Shown one piece after another: positions 28,939 through 38,079 of a DNA stretch of 64,000 nt. This stretch comes from Planctomycetaceae bacterium (GTDB taxonomy: Bacteria > Planctomycetota > Planctomycetia > Pirellulales > Pirellulaceae). How positions within the stretch are numbered: position 1 is the stretch's first letter; each line of letters begins with the position of its first letter. The stretch covers positions 1 to 64,000 of the forward strand of contig PBTE01000168.1 of the NCBI GenBank assembly GCA_002726515.1, read 5' to 3'. Under the pieces are notes generated by a model. The model made no database searches. It was not told where the DNA came from and worked only from the letters and a program-made list of their open reading frames with translations. The translations under genes and the position numbers were made by a program.

Positions 28939-30426
28939 ATGGGTCTGATCAAATTCCAGGTCCCCCGACTGGATCGGATCAAGCCGGATGCGGCGGAACG
29001 TGCCTACATGGCCGATCTTGAGGGAGTTCCCTGGGCTGGTCACCTTTGTTGGAACGGAGATTGCCTGGTGTTGTCGCGCGAAGCAGACGATTCCGGTAAT
29101 TTTTACATTCCCTGGGAAGTTCCCGGACATGGTGAACTGATACTTTGTACAGGCACCCTGATCGAACGGTCTGCCCCTTACTCACTACCCATCGAACTTG
29201 CGCGTGGTACGCTGCACCGCCTGCGATCCCAGTTGGCTTCATGGCAAATGATGGGGTTGCTGGTTCCCGACACTGTCCAACAGGCCGTAGCCGAAGCATT
29301 ACAGACCTTTGCGACAGCGGTGACCGACCAAGTCAAAAGTCCGCAGACAGTCGAATATGCCGATCACGCATTGCAGGCCGCACTACGAGCGATCGACTTG
29401 CTCGTCGACCAATATTCACATCAAGTCATCACATCGAGACAGCAACAAACGGAAAAGCTCTCAACAGTCTTTGCTGTCAACCTTGGTCACACCGCCGTAC
29501 ACGACAAACAGGCTGCGCAACTATTGACGGCGTTCAATTCGGCGGCCGTACCGCTCACCTGGAGCCGGGTCGAAACCAGCGCAGACTCGATGCACTGGAA
29601 AACCTACGACCGGCAGGTCAAGTGGTGTCGGCGCAACAGAATACGAACCATCGGCGGCCCTCTCATTCGGCTCGATGCGGCAGGTCTTCCCGATTGGCTC
29701 GTACTGTGGGAAGACGACTTTGAAGTCATCGAATCGTATGTGTTAAACTACGTTGAAACAGCTATTCAACGTTATCAAAACAAAATTACTTTATGGAACT
29801 GCGCAGCCCGTACCAATACGCGCAGTTCCCTCCGGATTACTGAGGAGCAGCAACTTCGACTGACAGCCAAAATCATTGAGCGAGCTCGACAGATCGAAGA
29901 ACGAACGCCGATGATTGTAACGTTCGATCAACCGTGGGCCGAATACGTCGCCAGCACACCGATGGACCTCACGCCCTTCCAACTCGCAGACACGTTGGCT
30001 CGATCCAAACTGGGAATTTCTGGATTTGGGATCGAACTCAACTTGGGATACTGGCCGGGAGGCAGCGGATCGCGTGACCTGCTGGAAATCAGCCGCCTAC
30101 TCGATCGCTGGAGTCTGTTGGGACTCCCGCTGTTTGTATTTCTGGTAACACCCAGCGGTACCTCCGTCGACCCGGAGGCAGACACCCAGGCCCGTCCCGT
30201 CAGCAGTACGCCAGGCGACCAAGTCACCCCTCAGGGTCAACAAGCGTTGATCGATCGCCTGGTGCCTTTATTACTCAGCAAACAAAATCTGCGTGGCGTT
30301 GTGTGGAATCGACTTGCAGATGCGCCCGCTCGGGACTTTCCCCACGGCGGCCTGTTCGATGTGAGAGGCAAAGCCAAACCCGTACTGGACTCTCTGACTC
30401 GGATTCGTCAGGAGCACCTTGTGTGA
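28939..30426 (+). CDS. GH10-like protein lacking both catalytic glutamates
   Basis: 495 residues from the ATG at 28939 (AAGG upstream); the in-frame stretch back to 28678 looks untranslated. From about residue 199 it resembles glycoside hydrolase family 10: FNSAAVPLTWSRVE takes the place of the family's F-N-x-x-T-x-E-N-x-M-K-W, followed by RTIGGPLIRLDAAGLPDWL (the usual G-H-x-L-V-W-H region) and later ISGFGIELNLGYWP. The acid/base motif W-D-V-V-N-E reads LWNCAAR (near 285) and the nucleophile region reads FLVTPSG (near 401), so both glutamates are missing. The first ~150 residues are an unrecognised beta-rich domain. A carbohydrate-binding or non-enzymatic role is inferred. No signal peptide is visible. 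Confidence 0.7.
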   Translation: MGLIKFQVPRLDRIKPDAAERAYMADLEGVPWAGHLCWNGDCLVLSREADDSGNFYIPWEVPGHGELILCTGTLIERSAPYSLPIELARGTLHRLRSQLASWQMMGLLVPDTVQQAVAEALQTFATAVTDQVKSPQTVEYADHALQAALRAIDLLVDQYSHQVITSRQQQTEKLSTVFAVNLGHTAVHDKQAAQLLTAFNSAAVPLTWSRVETSADSMHWKTYDRQVKWCRRNRIRTIGGPLIRLDAAGLPDWLVLWEDDFEVIESYVLNYVETAIQRYQNKITLWNCAARTNTRSSLRITEEQQLRLTAKIIERARQIEERTPMIVTFDQPWAEYVASTPMDLTPFQLADTLARSKLGISGFGIELNLGYWPGGSGSRDLLEISRLLDRWSLLGLPLFVFLVTPSGTSVDPEADTQARPVSSTPGDQVTPQGQQALIDRLVPLLLSKQNLRGVVWNRLADAPARDFPHGGLFDVRGKAKPVLDSLTRIRQEHLV

Positions 30427-30531
30427 CCGCCCCCAACTGGCCGAGGCCATCGTGACCAAGCCTCACTCTGCACAAGGATCAATGATACAAAACGGAAGAA
30501 CAAACCTGGAAAGACAAATTGGCTTGTCAAG

Positions 30532-31161
30532 TCACTTGGTGACCTGGCCACCTTGACCTCGCATTTTTCCCCGGGCTCGATTCAACGTAGGGCCGATGCT
30601 GTTTTCAGGCACTCCCGTCTCGTCGCTGATCTCTCGGTAGCTCTTTCCTTCCAGATGATACTTCCGAACGATCCGTTCCTCGCTGGCGTTAAGACCTTCC
30701 AGAAGACGCGCAACCTCTTCGCGGTCACTCAGACGTTGTTCGGGTACACTGTCCGTCACCCGATCAGGTAAGGATTGTTCGGCTAACATTCCTAACGAAG
30801 AAGGTGCCTTACGTCGCAGCAATTCCTTCACAACAATCCGCCGGGAGACAACCGTCAAATAAGTGGCCAAACTGGACTGGCGACGAAATCTTCGCAGGAC
30901 TGCAAGATCATTCTGAACGATCGCCAAAAAAACGTCGGCCGCTAAATCATCGCGATCCTCAGGAGTGAGTTGTATCGCGCGCGACTGAGCAGTGTGGTTA
31001 ATCACATGGATTACCAAACCGACAAACCGATCGACAAATCCTTCCCAGGATCTCGGGCGACGAGCAAGACAGTCGTCAAGTAGATTTCGGTCGATTTCAG
31101 ACAGTGCCACGCCAGCTAACCAGCTTTCCGATGTGCACACAGACTGGTATCCGCCAGCCAT
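30532..31161 (-). CDS. ECF-like RNA polymerase sigma factor
   Basis: 209 residues from the ATG at 31161 (AAGAG upstream; a TTG at 31197 is a possible alternative). Region 2 contains EDRDDLAADVFLAIVQND (the -10 recognition and core-binding helices) followed by FRRQSSLATYLTVVSRRIVVKELLRR. Region 4 has GLNASEERIVRKYHLEGKSYREISDETGVPENSIGPTLNRARGKMR, a helix-turn-helix for the -35 element. No anti-sigma gene is adjacent. It resembles the isolated ECF sigma factors that are numerous in planctomycetes; the target genes are unknown. Confidence 0.85.
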   Translation of the reverse strand: MAGGYQSVCTSESWLAGVALSEIDRNLLDDCLARRPRSWEGFVDRFVGLVIHVINHTAQSRAIQLTPEDRDDLAADVFLAIVQNDLAVLRRFRRQSSLATYLTVVSRRIVVKELLRRKAPSSLGMLAEQSLPDRVTDSVPEQRLSDREEVARLLEGLNASEERIVRKYHLEGKSYREISDETGVPENSIGPTLNRARGKMRGQGGQVTK

Positions 31162-31492
31162 GAGAGCACTCTTAAGGTACGCAACCGCAATAATCAATTT
31201 TAGTTAGGGCCCAAGAACTGAGCAAGGCTGACCGCGTCAATGCCGAAACATGCTGATAGCTATGCATGGTCATGGTTCACTGTCTTGACACTCGTCCAAG
31301 CCAGTACTAATATTTGCGCAGGTACTTCGGGCAAGAACTAGAACTACAGTTCTCTGGTGTGTGGGCAGTTTCAGCTGCCTCTTCCTGTCCTGAGTTGGAA
31401 GGTAAATCAACACAATTTCGGTGTCTGTTTTCCCTGAAAAGGGGTCGCCGTTAGCAAACCAGGCGAAAGCCGTTACAAGGAGAAGGACGCAG
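31162..31492. other. Intergenic between divergent sigma factor and ferredoxin genes
   Basis: 331 bp. No tRNA, strong hairpin or further gene was recognised; the promoters of both divergent genes must lie here. Confidence 0.5.
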
Positions 31493-31771
31493 ATGACGCA
31501 CGTGGTTGCCCAACCCTGTTTTGGCTGCAAATACACCGATTGCGTGGTAGTCTGCCCCGTGGAATGCTTCTACGAGGGCGACAAAATTCTTTACATCCAC
31601 CCAGACGAATGCATTGACTGCGAAGCATGCGTTCCCGAGTGCCCAGTCGAAGCCATTTTCCATGAAGATAATTTACCGGATGAATGGAAACCCTTCCTGG
31701 AACTCAACGCCGAAATGGCGACGCAGTGCGAAGTCATTACGGAACGAAAGGAACCTTTGACAGGAAGTTAG
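31493..31771 (+). CDS. 7Fe ferredoxin ([3Fe-4S][4Fe-4S])
   Basis: 92-residue electron carrier. The cysteine pattern is C9-x2-C12-x4-C17-x3-C21-P-x2-C25 and, later, [12 protein letters not shown], the same spacing as the Azotobacter FdI/FdxA family in which one cluster is 3Fe and the other 4Fe. The following sequence ([21 protein letters not shown], then ELNAEMA) also matches that family. The start at 31493 follows AAGGAGAAGG, an excellent ribosome-binding site, so the longer frame to 31421 is rejected. It stands alone; the redox partner is unknown. Confidence 0.93.
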   Translation: MTHVVAQPCFGCKYTDCVVVCPVECFYEGDKILYIHPDECIDCEACVPECPVEAIFHEDNLPDEWKPFLELNAEMATQCEVITERKEPLTGS

Positions 31772-32017
31772 GTGACTTTTGCTCACCTCTGTCAATAAAG
31801 GTGCGCCGGCCTTCGTCTGTCGTATGAGTCGGACCGGTTGCTAGCCCAGGAAACAAAATCTGTTTGCACCGGGAATTTCCTTGTCTGCCCCGGACATTCT
31901 GTGAAAATGTGCTCAAACAAGCGTTTCCATGCGGGAAACCCCGGTTCAGTCGCTTCATACACATGCCCATGATGAGCGTCATAGCGGCGAGTGCCCCAGA
32001 CGGGAAAGGCACGTGCA

Positions 32018-32344
32018 ATGCACTTCGCTAATGATGTAGCGAGAGCATTCATGGGATTGTCTCTTCTGTTGTTGGCGTTCCTCACCGTCCAGACGGCTAC
32101 ACGCGCGCAAGGCAAGATCGACCAGCAAGTCGCCCTGTTGGGACATGCGGAGTGGTCCGTGCGAATGCAGGCGGCTGAGATGTTGGGCAGCTTGGGCAAT
32201 AAACGTACTGTCACCCCTCTGATCGAAGCCCTGAACGATAGGCACGAGGACGTGCGTGCTGCGGCAAAAACAGCGCTGAGTGTTTCGCGGCTGGCGGCAG
32301 AAACTGGACAGATAACACGAATGGGACTTAACGCCTGTCCATAG
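32018..32344 (+). CDS. Small exported HEAT-repeat protein
   Basis: 108 residues from the ATG at 32018 (GGAAAGG upstream). It has a signal peptide (FMGLSLLLLAFLTVQTATRAQG, cleavage near the AQG) and then about two HEAT/PBS-lyase repeats: VALLGHAEWSVRMQAAEMLGSLG and TVTPLIEALNDRHEDVRAAAKTAL. The repeat consensus is good but the protein is too short for a full solenoid. It could be a stand-alone binding module or the remnant of a longer HEAT protein. No partner is adjacent. Confidence 0.65.
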   Translation: MHFANDVARAFMGLSLLLLAFLTVQTATRAQGKIDQQVALLGHAEWSVRMQAAEMLGSLGNKRTVTPLIEALNDRHEDVRAAAKTALSVSRLAAETGQITRMGLNACP

Positions 32345-32552
32345 CCACGAGGCGAGCCGTAGCCGATTTACCAGAAAAAAAATCGCCTCCAAACGTTACC
32401 CTCCGAAACCGGGCTGCGCATTGAGCGCGGTGGTGTGGTAGCCGCATTTGGAAATCTCTTGAAGACGAGCGTTTGAGGCACAACGGCTGTACGACAAGTT
32501 CACGCCAGTTGTTAGCTTGAAATTCTGAATGTCGACGACCGCGACATTCCTG

Positions 32553-32939
32553 TCATGACTTTTCAAATTCTTCTTCTGTCGTCCAAACCATGACCGTTAG
32601 CCGCTCCATCCGCTGGAACTGAAAGTCATGTAACGGTTTAGTCAACCGCTGCCTCCAGCAAACACTTCTCTTTTTACCGTCGATCCCAACCAATGCTGCC
32701 ACCCCAAACGCTCGTGTACGATTTCCGGCAAGTACGCCGGACAGCATATACCGGAGCGCATCACACGAACTCAAGATAGTTTCTTCCAATTTTCCGCTGT
32801 AGTGGTGACATACCCAATCAGGCGAATCAAACCGATGAATTGCGAAAAAATTCCCCCCATCTCTTGTCGGTGGGTATCCTTTCACATTACCATAAACTGA
32901 CAGAGATGGACTGTGGCGGAACCTGACCGTTTCAAACAT
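32553..32939 (-). CDS. Possible small hypothetical protein
   Basis: 128-codon frame in a 625-bp gap. The product (MFETVRFRHSPSLSVYG...EEEFEKS) has no recognisable motif, signal or membrane segment. GAGG lies only two or three bases before the ATG, too close to be a good ribosome-binding site. Nothing overlaps it on the other strand. I list it as a weak candidate; the rest of 32345-32971 shows nothing else. Confidence 0.3.
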   Translation of the reverse strand: MFETVRFRHSPSLSVYGNVKGYPPTRDGGNFFAIHRFDSPDWVCHHYSGKLEETILSSCDALRYMLSGVLAGNRTRAFGVAALVGIDGKKRSVCWRQRLTKPLHDFQFQRMERLTVMVWTTEEEFEKS

Positions 32940-32971
32940 CTACCTCAAAAAAATTACACGGGGAACCGTTG

Positions 32972-33280
32972 ATGATTCACCACACCTGCGACCGTTGTAA
33001 GCGACTTCTGGACCCGACCGAGGATTTGCGTTACGTCGTGAAAATGGAAGCCTTCGCGGTCATGGAACCGGTCAAGCTGGGGGATGTCGAGGATGATCGT
33101 GATCACTTGCTGGAAGTACACGAAATCCTGGAACAACTCGATCAACAAGGGACGAGTGGCATTAGCGAACACCTTTTTCAGAAACTCCGTTACGACTTAT
33201 GCTCCGACTGCCACCGAAAATTCATAAAAGATCCTCTCGGACATAAGTCGACTGGCCAATTCGATTTCAGCCCCAATTGA
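32972..33280 (+). CDS. Small putative zinc-binding protein
   Basis: 102 residues. A CDRC near the start (residues 7-10) and CSDC near the end (about 79-82, YDLCSDCHRKF) form a two-Cys-pair zinc-ribbon-like arrangement around an acidic helical middle (DVEDDRDHLLEVHEILEQLDQQ). The family has no name that I recognise; the pattern is typical of small planctomycetal proteins. The ATG at 32972 is preceded by GGGGAA. The stop TGA at 33278-33280 abuts the following nuclease gene. Confidence 0.7.
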   Translation: MIHHTCDRCKRLLDPTEDLRYVVKMEAFAVMEPVKLGDVEDDRDHLLEVHEILEQLDQQGTSGISEHLFQKLRYDLCSDCHRKFIKDPLGHKSTGQFDFSPN

Positions 33281-33288
33281 TCTTTGCC

Positions 33289-33876
33289 ATGCGTCGCTCA
33301 TTTCGACGCCGACCTCGAATTGTCTGGTTGACGTTCACCCTCATCCTCGCGGTGCTGGTTGTACGCGCCTGGCACCGCAGTGGCCGTGTTGAACGCACCG
33401 GAAATTCGCCCGAGACCTTGGCCGAGGGAATCTACAGGGTTACACGGGTAGTCGACGGCGACACGCTCATCATCACCGGCTCAGATGGAATCCAAAGCCA
33501 GGCCGGTTCCCTACGGCAGGACCAGCAGGTACGCATACGCCTGCTCAGCATTGATACTCCCGAAACAGTCAAACCCGATGCTCCCGTTGAACCCTGGGGA
33601 GAGGAGGCGACGCAATTTACCCGCCAGTTTGTCGCCCGGGGAACCGTTCTTCTTCGCTTCGACCGACGACGCGTTGATCGATACCACCGTTTTCTCGCTT
33701 ACGTTTATGTGAATGACCTCATGCTCAACGAGGAATTGGTTCGAGCCGGGTTGGCAAAAGTCAAGATTTATCCGGGTGACTCGTCAACCATCGGGCGGAG
33801 ACTGACACAGGCAGAAAAAGAGGCCAAGCAGGATGCACGTGGCATCTGGTCTGGAAATCTGCCGCGTGAACCGTAA
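33289..33876 (+). CDS. Membrane-anchored thermonuclease-like (SNase) protein
   Basis: 195 residues: a basic N-terminus and one hydrophobic segment (IVWLTFTLILAVLVVRAW), then the staphylococcal nuclease OB-fold. Landmarks are TRVVDGDTLII, the catalytic arginine and acidic residues in VRIRLLSIDTPET and WGEEAT, and the second arginine in RRRVDRYHRFLAYVYV. It probably cleaves phosphodiesters at the cell surface or periplasm. The ATG at 33289 is preferred; a TTG at 33277 overlapping the previous stop (TTGA) is the alternative and would couple the two genes. Confidence 0.85.
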   Translation: MRRSFRRRPRIVWLTFTLILAVLVVRAWHRSGRVERTGNSPETLAEGIYRVTRVVDGDTLIITGSDGIQSQAGSLRQDQQVRIRLLSIDTPETVKPDAPVEPWGEEATQFTRQFVARGTVLLRFDRRRVDRYHRFLAYVYVNDLMLNEELVRAGLAKVKIYPGDSSTIGRRLTQAEKEAKQDARGIWSGNLPREP

Positions 33877-33877
33877 C

Positions 33878-33906
33878 TTGTAAGTGCTGAAATGCCTTGC
33901 TAGAAT
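33878..33906 (+). promoter_or_regulatory. Putative sigma-70-type promoter for leuB
   Basis: TTGTAA (33878-33883) and TAGAAT (33901-33906) are 17 nt apart. Both hexamers are close to consensus. Transcription would start near 33913, leaving about 140 nt of leader before leuB. Confidence 0.5.
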
Positions 33907-34052
33907 CGCTCCCTCTTCAGTAAAGGAAAAGGGGCAAGGGAATGTGGTCGGTGGATCCCGACTTGAAGAAAACTTGCAACTCAAATCCAAGATGGCAAAC
34001 GTCCCGCCTTCCGGTCACAAACGACTGATCTAAGAATGTAACACGAGTACAC

Positions 34053-35120
34053 ATGACAACAAAAATCGCAGTCATCGGTGGTGATGGAACGGGTCCTGAA
34101 GTGACCGCCGAAGCCTTGAAGGTCCTGAAAGCGGTATCCCAACTCGAAGGCTTCGACTACACGCTCCATGATTTTGATTTCGGAGGTGAGCGGTATTTGC
34201 GCACCGGAGAAATCCTCCCGGAGGGGGCAGTCCAAGAACTGAGTGAGATTGATGCCATTTTCCTCGGCGCAGTGGGCCATCCCGACGTGGCGCCGGGTAT
34301 CCTCGAAAAAGGATTGCTGCTCGAGTTGCGATTCCAGCTCGACCAGTACATTAACCTGCGACCTGTAAAACTTTATCCCGGAGTGGAAACCCCCTTGGCA
34401 GGCAAAGGTACCGACGACATCGATTTTGTCGTCGTGCGTGAAAACACCGAAGATTTGTATTGCGGGGTGGGTGGCTTCATGAAAAAAGGGACGGCGGACG
34501 AAGTTGCCAGCCAGACCGCACTCTACAGTCGCAAGGGTTGTGAACGATGCTTGCGATGGGCTTTTGAATTTACACAACGTCGCAACAACCCCAAAGGAAA
34601 GATGCTGACGTTGGTCGCCAAAACAAACGTGTTAACGTACGGACACGATCTTTGGTGGCGAACATTCGAGGAAGTTGCGCAGGATTATCCCGACGTCAAA
34701 GCTGACTACAATCATGTCGACGCATGTTGCATGTGGATGGTGAAAAACCCCGAGTATTACGATGTTATCGTGACCACCAATATGTTTGGAGACATCATCA
34801 CGGACCTGGGTGCGATGATCCAAGGTGGCATGGGTGTCGCCGCAGGAGGCAATATCAATCCCGACCCGGGTGGTACCAGCATGTTCGAACCGATGGGCGG
34901 CAGTGCTCCCAAATACACGGGCCGGAATGTCATCAATCCCATCGCAGCCATCGCAGCCATGCAAATGCTGATCGAACATGCGGGTCACACCCGTGCTGCC
35001 GAACGGGTGCTCAGCGCCATCCAAAAAGTAACCGGCGAAAAAATGAAAAGTCAGGCAGCGGGCCAAATGGGGTATGGAACCAGTGAAGTCGGGGACCTTG
35101 TCTGCGAATCACTCTCGTGA
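34053..35120 (+). CDS. leuB: 3-isopropylmalate dehydrogenase (isocitrate/isopropylmalate dehydrogenase family)
   Basis: Oxidatively decarboxylates 3-isopropylmalate to 2-ketoisocaproate with NAD+ in leucine synthesis. The 355 residues include the nucleotide/substrate opening [12 protein letters not shown], the substrate-site [26 protein letters not shown], the catalytic [36 protein letters not shown] and the NAD-loop [14 protein letters not shown]. The glycine-rich [13 protein letters not shown] is common in the LeuB/TtuC branch, so other malate-type substrates are possible. No other leu gene adjoins it; leuA lies 5 kb downstream behind the mtn genes. It has its own promoter. Confidence 0.8.
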   Translation: MTTKIAVIGGDGTGPEVTAEALKVLKAVSQLEGFDYTLHDFDFGGERYLRTGEILPEGAVQELSEIDAIFLGAVGHPDVAPGILEKGLLLELRFQLDQYINLRPVKLYPGVETPLAGKGTDDIDFVVVRENTEDLYCGVGGFMKKGTADEVASQTALYSRKGCERCLRWAFEFTQRRNNPKGKMLTLVAKTNVLTYGHDLWWRTFEEVAQDYPDVKADYNHVDACCMWMVKNPEYYDVIVTTNMFGDIITDLGAMIQGGMGVAAGGNINPDPGGTSMFEPMGGSAPKYTGRNVINPIAAIAAMQMLIEHAGHTRAAERVLSAIQKVTGEKMKSQAAGQMGYGTSEVGDLVCESLS

Positions 35121-35315
35121 TGCCGGTAACCGGGACTTCGAGAGGCACCTTTCCAGACGAACAAGCGTGCTTGGGCAATGCCGCCTTTTCATTTCCCCAA
35201 CTACAGCCGCAATCCAAAGAGGGCGATGGAATACTCGCTCGTCTCACGGCATGGGACGAAAAAAGAAAAACATCCTCCCAACCAGAGCCGTAACAAACGA
35301 TCTTCTCAACGCGAT

Positions 35316-36380
35316 TCAACCCCGGAAACCTGACAGGTCACTTTTGGCCTGCTCGTAATGAGATGCAGCCTCAAGGACCTCTTGGGAGAGGTGTTGTACG
35401 TAAGACTGCTGCCGAGTTCGTGCCGGGTTGTCAATCATCTGGTCCAACCAGTTGTCGGGGACCTTTGGATCAACCACAGAAAAAACTCGGCTGAAGTGGC
35501 GCACCAACGCCCCCTGCGACCGGTTCTTGATCTCACGACGCTGAACATCTGCGCTGGCTCGGAGTCGGCGTTCTGTAAACACCAGTTTCTCTGCGGCACG
35601 TTTCGCCGATTCGTCCCCGGCAAGGTGCAAAGCCACACGAAATTTCGCCCGTCCAACAGCGCCCAGACTCTCGGGTGAAACAAACCCCGCGGCCTGACGA
35701 CGCCCCAAAGCTTCGCAGACAACGCCCACCGAATCGGCTCGCCAGGAACGGGAGACAAGAAAAACCACTTTGAATTGCTGCCCACCCTCTAAAGACGATT
35801 GTGTCGAAGGTCTGAGCTTGAAATAGACACCCGTACCGCGGCCGGTTGTCCCGCTGGCAGCAACGAGTTCCAAAGGAGGCTGCAGTTCGTACTGGAATTT
35901 TTCACTGTCTCTTTTCCCCCGGGAACTGGAAGCATTTCCGCTCAGATCGACCAGTTGATCGTGCTTGCCGTTGAGACCGATCCCCATGTTGAAACTGTTC
36001 TCACGTGATCTCTCGACACCTATCTTTCCGGCCACATCCGATATCAGAGTGGTACGTGGGTGGTAATCCGCCACCTGCAGACCTTCTCCCAGACTCTCGA
36101 TCCGGATCAGACATTCAACCAGGTCATCCGCCTTGCCTCGAATCAGGGTGGATATTTGAAAATCGGCTTCAACCAGCTTTTGGTGAACACCGCTTGTCCA
36201 CAACGTGTCCGGGGTGACTTCCCGGCAACTTACCAGGTAAGAAACATCAAAGTTGACAGCCACTTCGGCCGCTACGGGCGGCAGTCCAACTCCCGAGAAA
36301 ACCACAATGAAGGCGACAGGACATGTCAACAAGCTACGGAAACGAATTTTCGAACAACTTGGGTTGCCGGGGCGGTCCAT
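35316..36380 (-). CDS. Exported protein of unknown function
   Basis: 354 residues with an N-terminal signal peptide (VAFIVVFSGVGLPPVAAEVA, likely cleaved after AAE). The mature part begins VNFDVSYLVSCREVTP and is beta-rich in the first 200 residues, then becomes charged and helical toward the end (FTERRLRASADVQRREIKNR). I recognise no family; there is no cysteine motif or membrane segment after the signal. CAGGAG precedes the ATG. Convergent with leuB. Confidence 0.75.
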   Translation of the reverse strand: MDRPGNPSCSKIRFRSLLTCPVAFIVVFSGVGLPPVAAEVAVNFDVSYLVSCREVTPDTLWTSGVHQKLVEADFQISTLIRGKADDLVECLIRIESLGEGLQVADYHPRTTLISDVAGKIGVERSRENSFNMGIGLNGKHDQLVDLSGNASSSRGKRDSEKFQYELQPPLELVAASGTTGRGTGVYFKLRPSTQSSLEGGQQFKVVFLVSRSWRADSVGVVCEALGRRQAAGFVSPESLGAVGRAKFRVALHLAGDESAKRAAEKLVFTERRLRASADVQRREIKNRSQGALVRHFSRVFSVVDPKVPDNWLDQMIDNPARTRQQSYVQHLSQEVLEAASHYEQAKSDLSGFRG

Positions 36381-36619
36381 CGTTCCAGAGACTCCTGTGA
36401 AGGGGAAAAGCCGTCCCTGGAATGGTACCCGCCTTCCTGGCGAGGTGGTATGGTTCTAGACTCTTGAGCAAGTGTAGAGGAATCTTAGAAGTCTTCGACG
36501 ATAAGTCAAGTTTTTTTAAAATTTCCCTTACTTGCGTCCAAGGCGTTGCCACAGAAGCACCATTTGCCCAAGCCCCCCAATCAATCGGGGCCACTGGCAG
36601 GTTGGCCGATGCGATGCTT

Positions 36620-37354
36620 TTAGCGCAATTCGATTTCACTGAATTTTTGAATTGCCCGGTGATCGGTCGGAGGATCCACCGGGGGGTTACCCGCTCGAAC
36701 GCACCAACCGGTCTGCATCCCAGCCTGCATGGCAGCATCCAATTCCGCCGGAACATCGCTTAAGAATAAGATTTCCGAGGTCGGCAGTTCAAACTGGGCA
36801 GCAATCTTGTCGTAGCTTTCGGCTTGGCGCTTCGGCCCCGTGGTCGTGTCGTAGTGGCCACTGAAACGGGACAACAAATCTCCTTCGATCGTATGGCGAA
36901 AAAAAATTTTCTGGGCGTGAACGCTGCCAGAAGAGAAAATTCTTATGTCCAAACCCGCCTGCATCCAATCGTCCAGGGCGGGTAGGACGTCCTCGTAGAC
37001 GTGAGCCCGCATCTCACCAGTTTCGAATCCCCGCTGCCAAATCAGACCCTGCAACTGCTTGAGTCCAGTCGCCTTGATGTCGCCATCCATCAAACCGATC
37101 ACTGCATCACGAACAAGTTGTATGGCGGAGATCTCACCAGGGGTTGCCTGTATCCAGGCATCCATCGAATCGAAGCCGACATCCCGTGCCAGCAGTTCAG
37201 TGACTGGAATCAATGCGGAACTTCCCCACTGATCCCGGAGGTAGTTATCCAACTCTCTCCGCGCAAACGGAAACATCACGTCGTAAACGAAACTGATAGA
37301 CGACGTGGTCCCTTCGATGTCGAGCAGGACCGCATGACCGGAGAAGGTAATCAC
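36620..37354 (-). CDS. mtnC: Acireductone synthase (enolase-phosphatase E1)
   Basis: HAD-superfamily enzyme of methionine salvage that enolises and dephosphorylates 2,3-diketo-5-methylthiopentyl-1-phosphate to acireductone. The 244 residues show the E1 signature VLLDIEGTTSSISFVYDVMFPF with the catalytic aspartate, the cap QGLIWQRGFETG, the HAD threonine/serine region FSSGSVHAQKIFF, and the lysine/acid motif ILFLSDVPAELDAA. It starts with GTG at 37354, overlapping the mtnD stop by four bases (GTGA), so the two are translated together. Confidence 0.95.
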   Translation of the reverse strand: MITFSGHAVLLDIEGTTSSISFVYDVMFPFARRELDNYLRDQWGSSALIPVTELLARDVGFDSMDAWIQATPGEISAIQLVRDAVIGLMDGDIKATGLKQLQGLIWQRGFETGEMRAHVYEDVLPALDDWMQAGLDIRIFSSGSVHAQKIFFRHTIEGDLLSRFSGHYDTTTGPKRQAESYDKIAAQFELPTSEILFLSDVPAELDAAMQAGMQTGWCVRAGNPPVDPPTDHRAIQKFSEIELR

Positions 37355-37932
37355 ACTTTGACGACCGAATCAAGGTCTTCCGCAGGGGGTAGGTAGTCGG
37401 GACCCCAACAAACCGGTGCATACTGCTCGTGGACTGCATCATCAACGTAATGGGCCACCCAACCCGTCTTGTCTTTGAACAGTCGAATGCAGCGAATGCT
37501 CCGGTTCTCACAGAGGTTGAACCAATGTCGAGTCTCCTGTGGAACATTGATCAAGTCGCCTGACTCCACGGTCACGGAAAACACCGGGCCGTTGTCGGGA
37601 TGGATGTGAAACAATCCACGACCTTGAATCGTGAATCGAATCTCGTCTTCACTGTGCGTATGCTCTTTGTCGAACTTCGCCAACATCTCGTCCAGACCTG
37701 GTGTGTCCGGGTTCACGTTGATCACATCGGCCGTTTGAAATCCTCCTCGCTGTTTCAGACGCTCAATCTCTGGTTCGTAGGCGGCGAGAATCTCCTCGTT
37801 AGTCGCATTCGCACCAATTCGTCCGTCAACATCCCATTTCTCGTACCAGATTCCAAATGGAGAGACAAATTCCGCTATTTCCTGGGGGTCCTCCAGCCTT
37901 CGGTCCTCTTCCGCGATCGAAATTATTGCCAT
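37351..37932 (-). CDS. mtnD: Acireductone dioxygenase (ARD/ARD')
   Basis: Cupin metalloenzyme that converts acireductone with oxygen to the ketoacid precursor of methionine (Fe form) or to methylthiopropionate and CO (Ni form). The 193 residues carry the metal ligands in HTHSEDEIRFTIQGRGLFHIH (the H-x-H and E) and the distal His in VPQETRHWFNL. It sits upstream of mtnC with a 4-bp overlap and has AGGAG before its ATG. Its start is about 150 bp after mtnB, in the same orientation. Confidence 0.95.
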   Translation of the reverse strand: MAIISIAEEDRRLEDPQEIAEFVSPFGIWYEKWDVDGRIGANATNEEILAAYEPEIERLKQRGGFQTADVINVNPDTPGLDEMLAKFDKEHTHSEDEIRFTIQGRGLFHIHPDNGPVFSVTVESGDLINVPQETRHWFNLCENRSIRCIRLFKDKTGWVAHYVDDAVHEQYAPVCWGPDYLPPAEDLDSVVKV

Positions 37933-38079
37933 TGTTCAATCTCCTGGCATGCTTGCCTGCTAAAGAATCATCCTTTGTCGCTTTGCCGGATCTCGGGGCA
38001 CGTTGTTCGCTTGTGTGCCACCTTTGGGCAACCGTGGTTTTGGTGTTCAGTCTGCGTTCTTCGTTCGCAGCCCCGGCTA

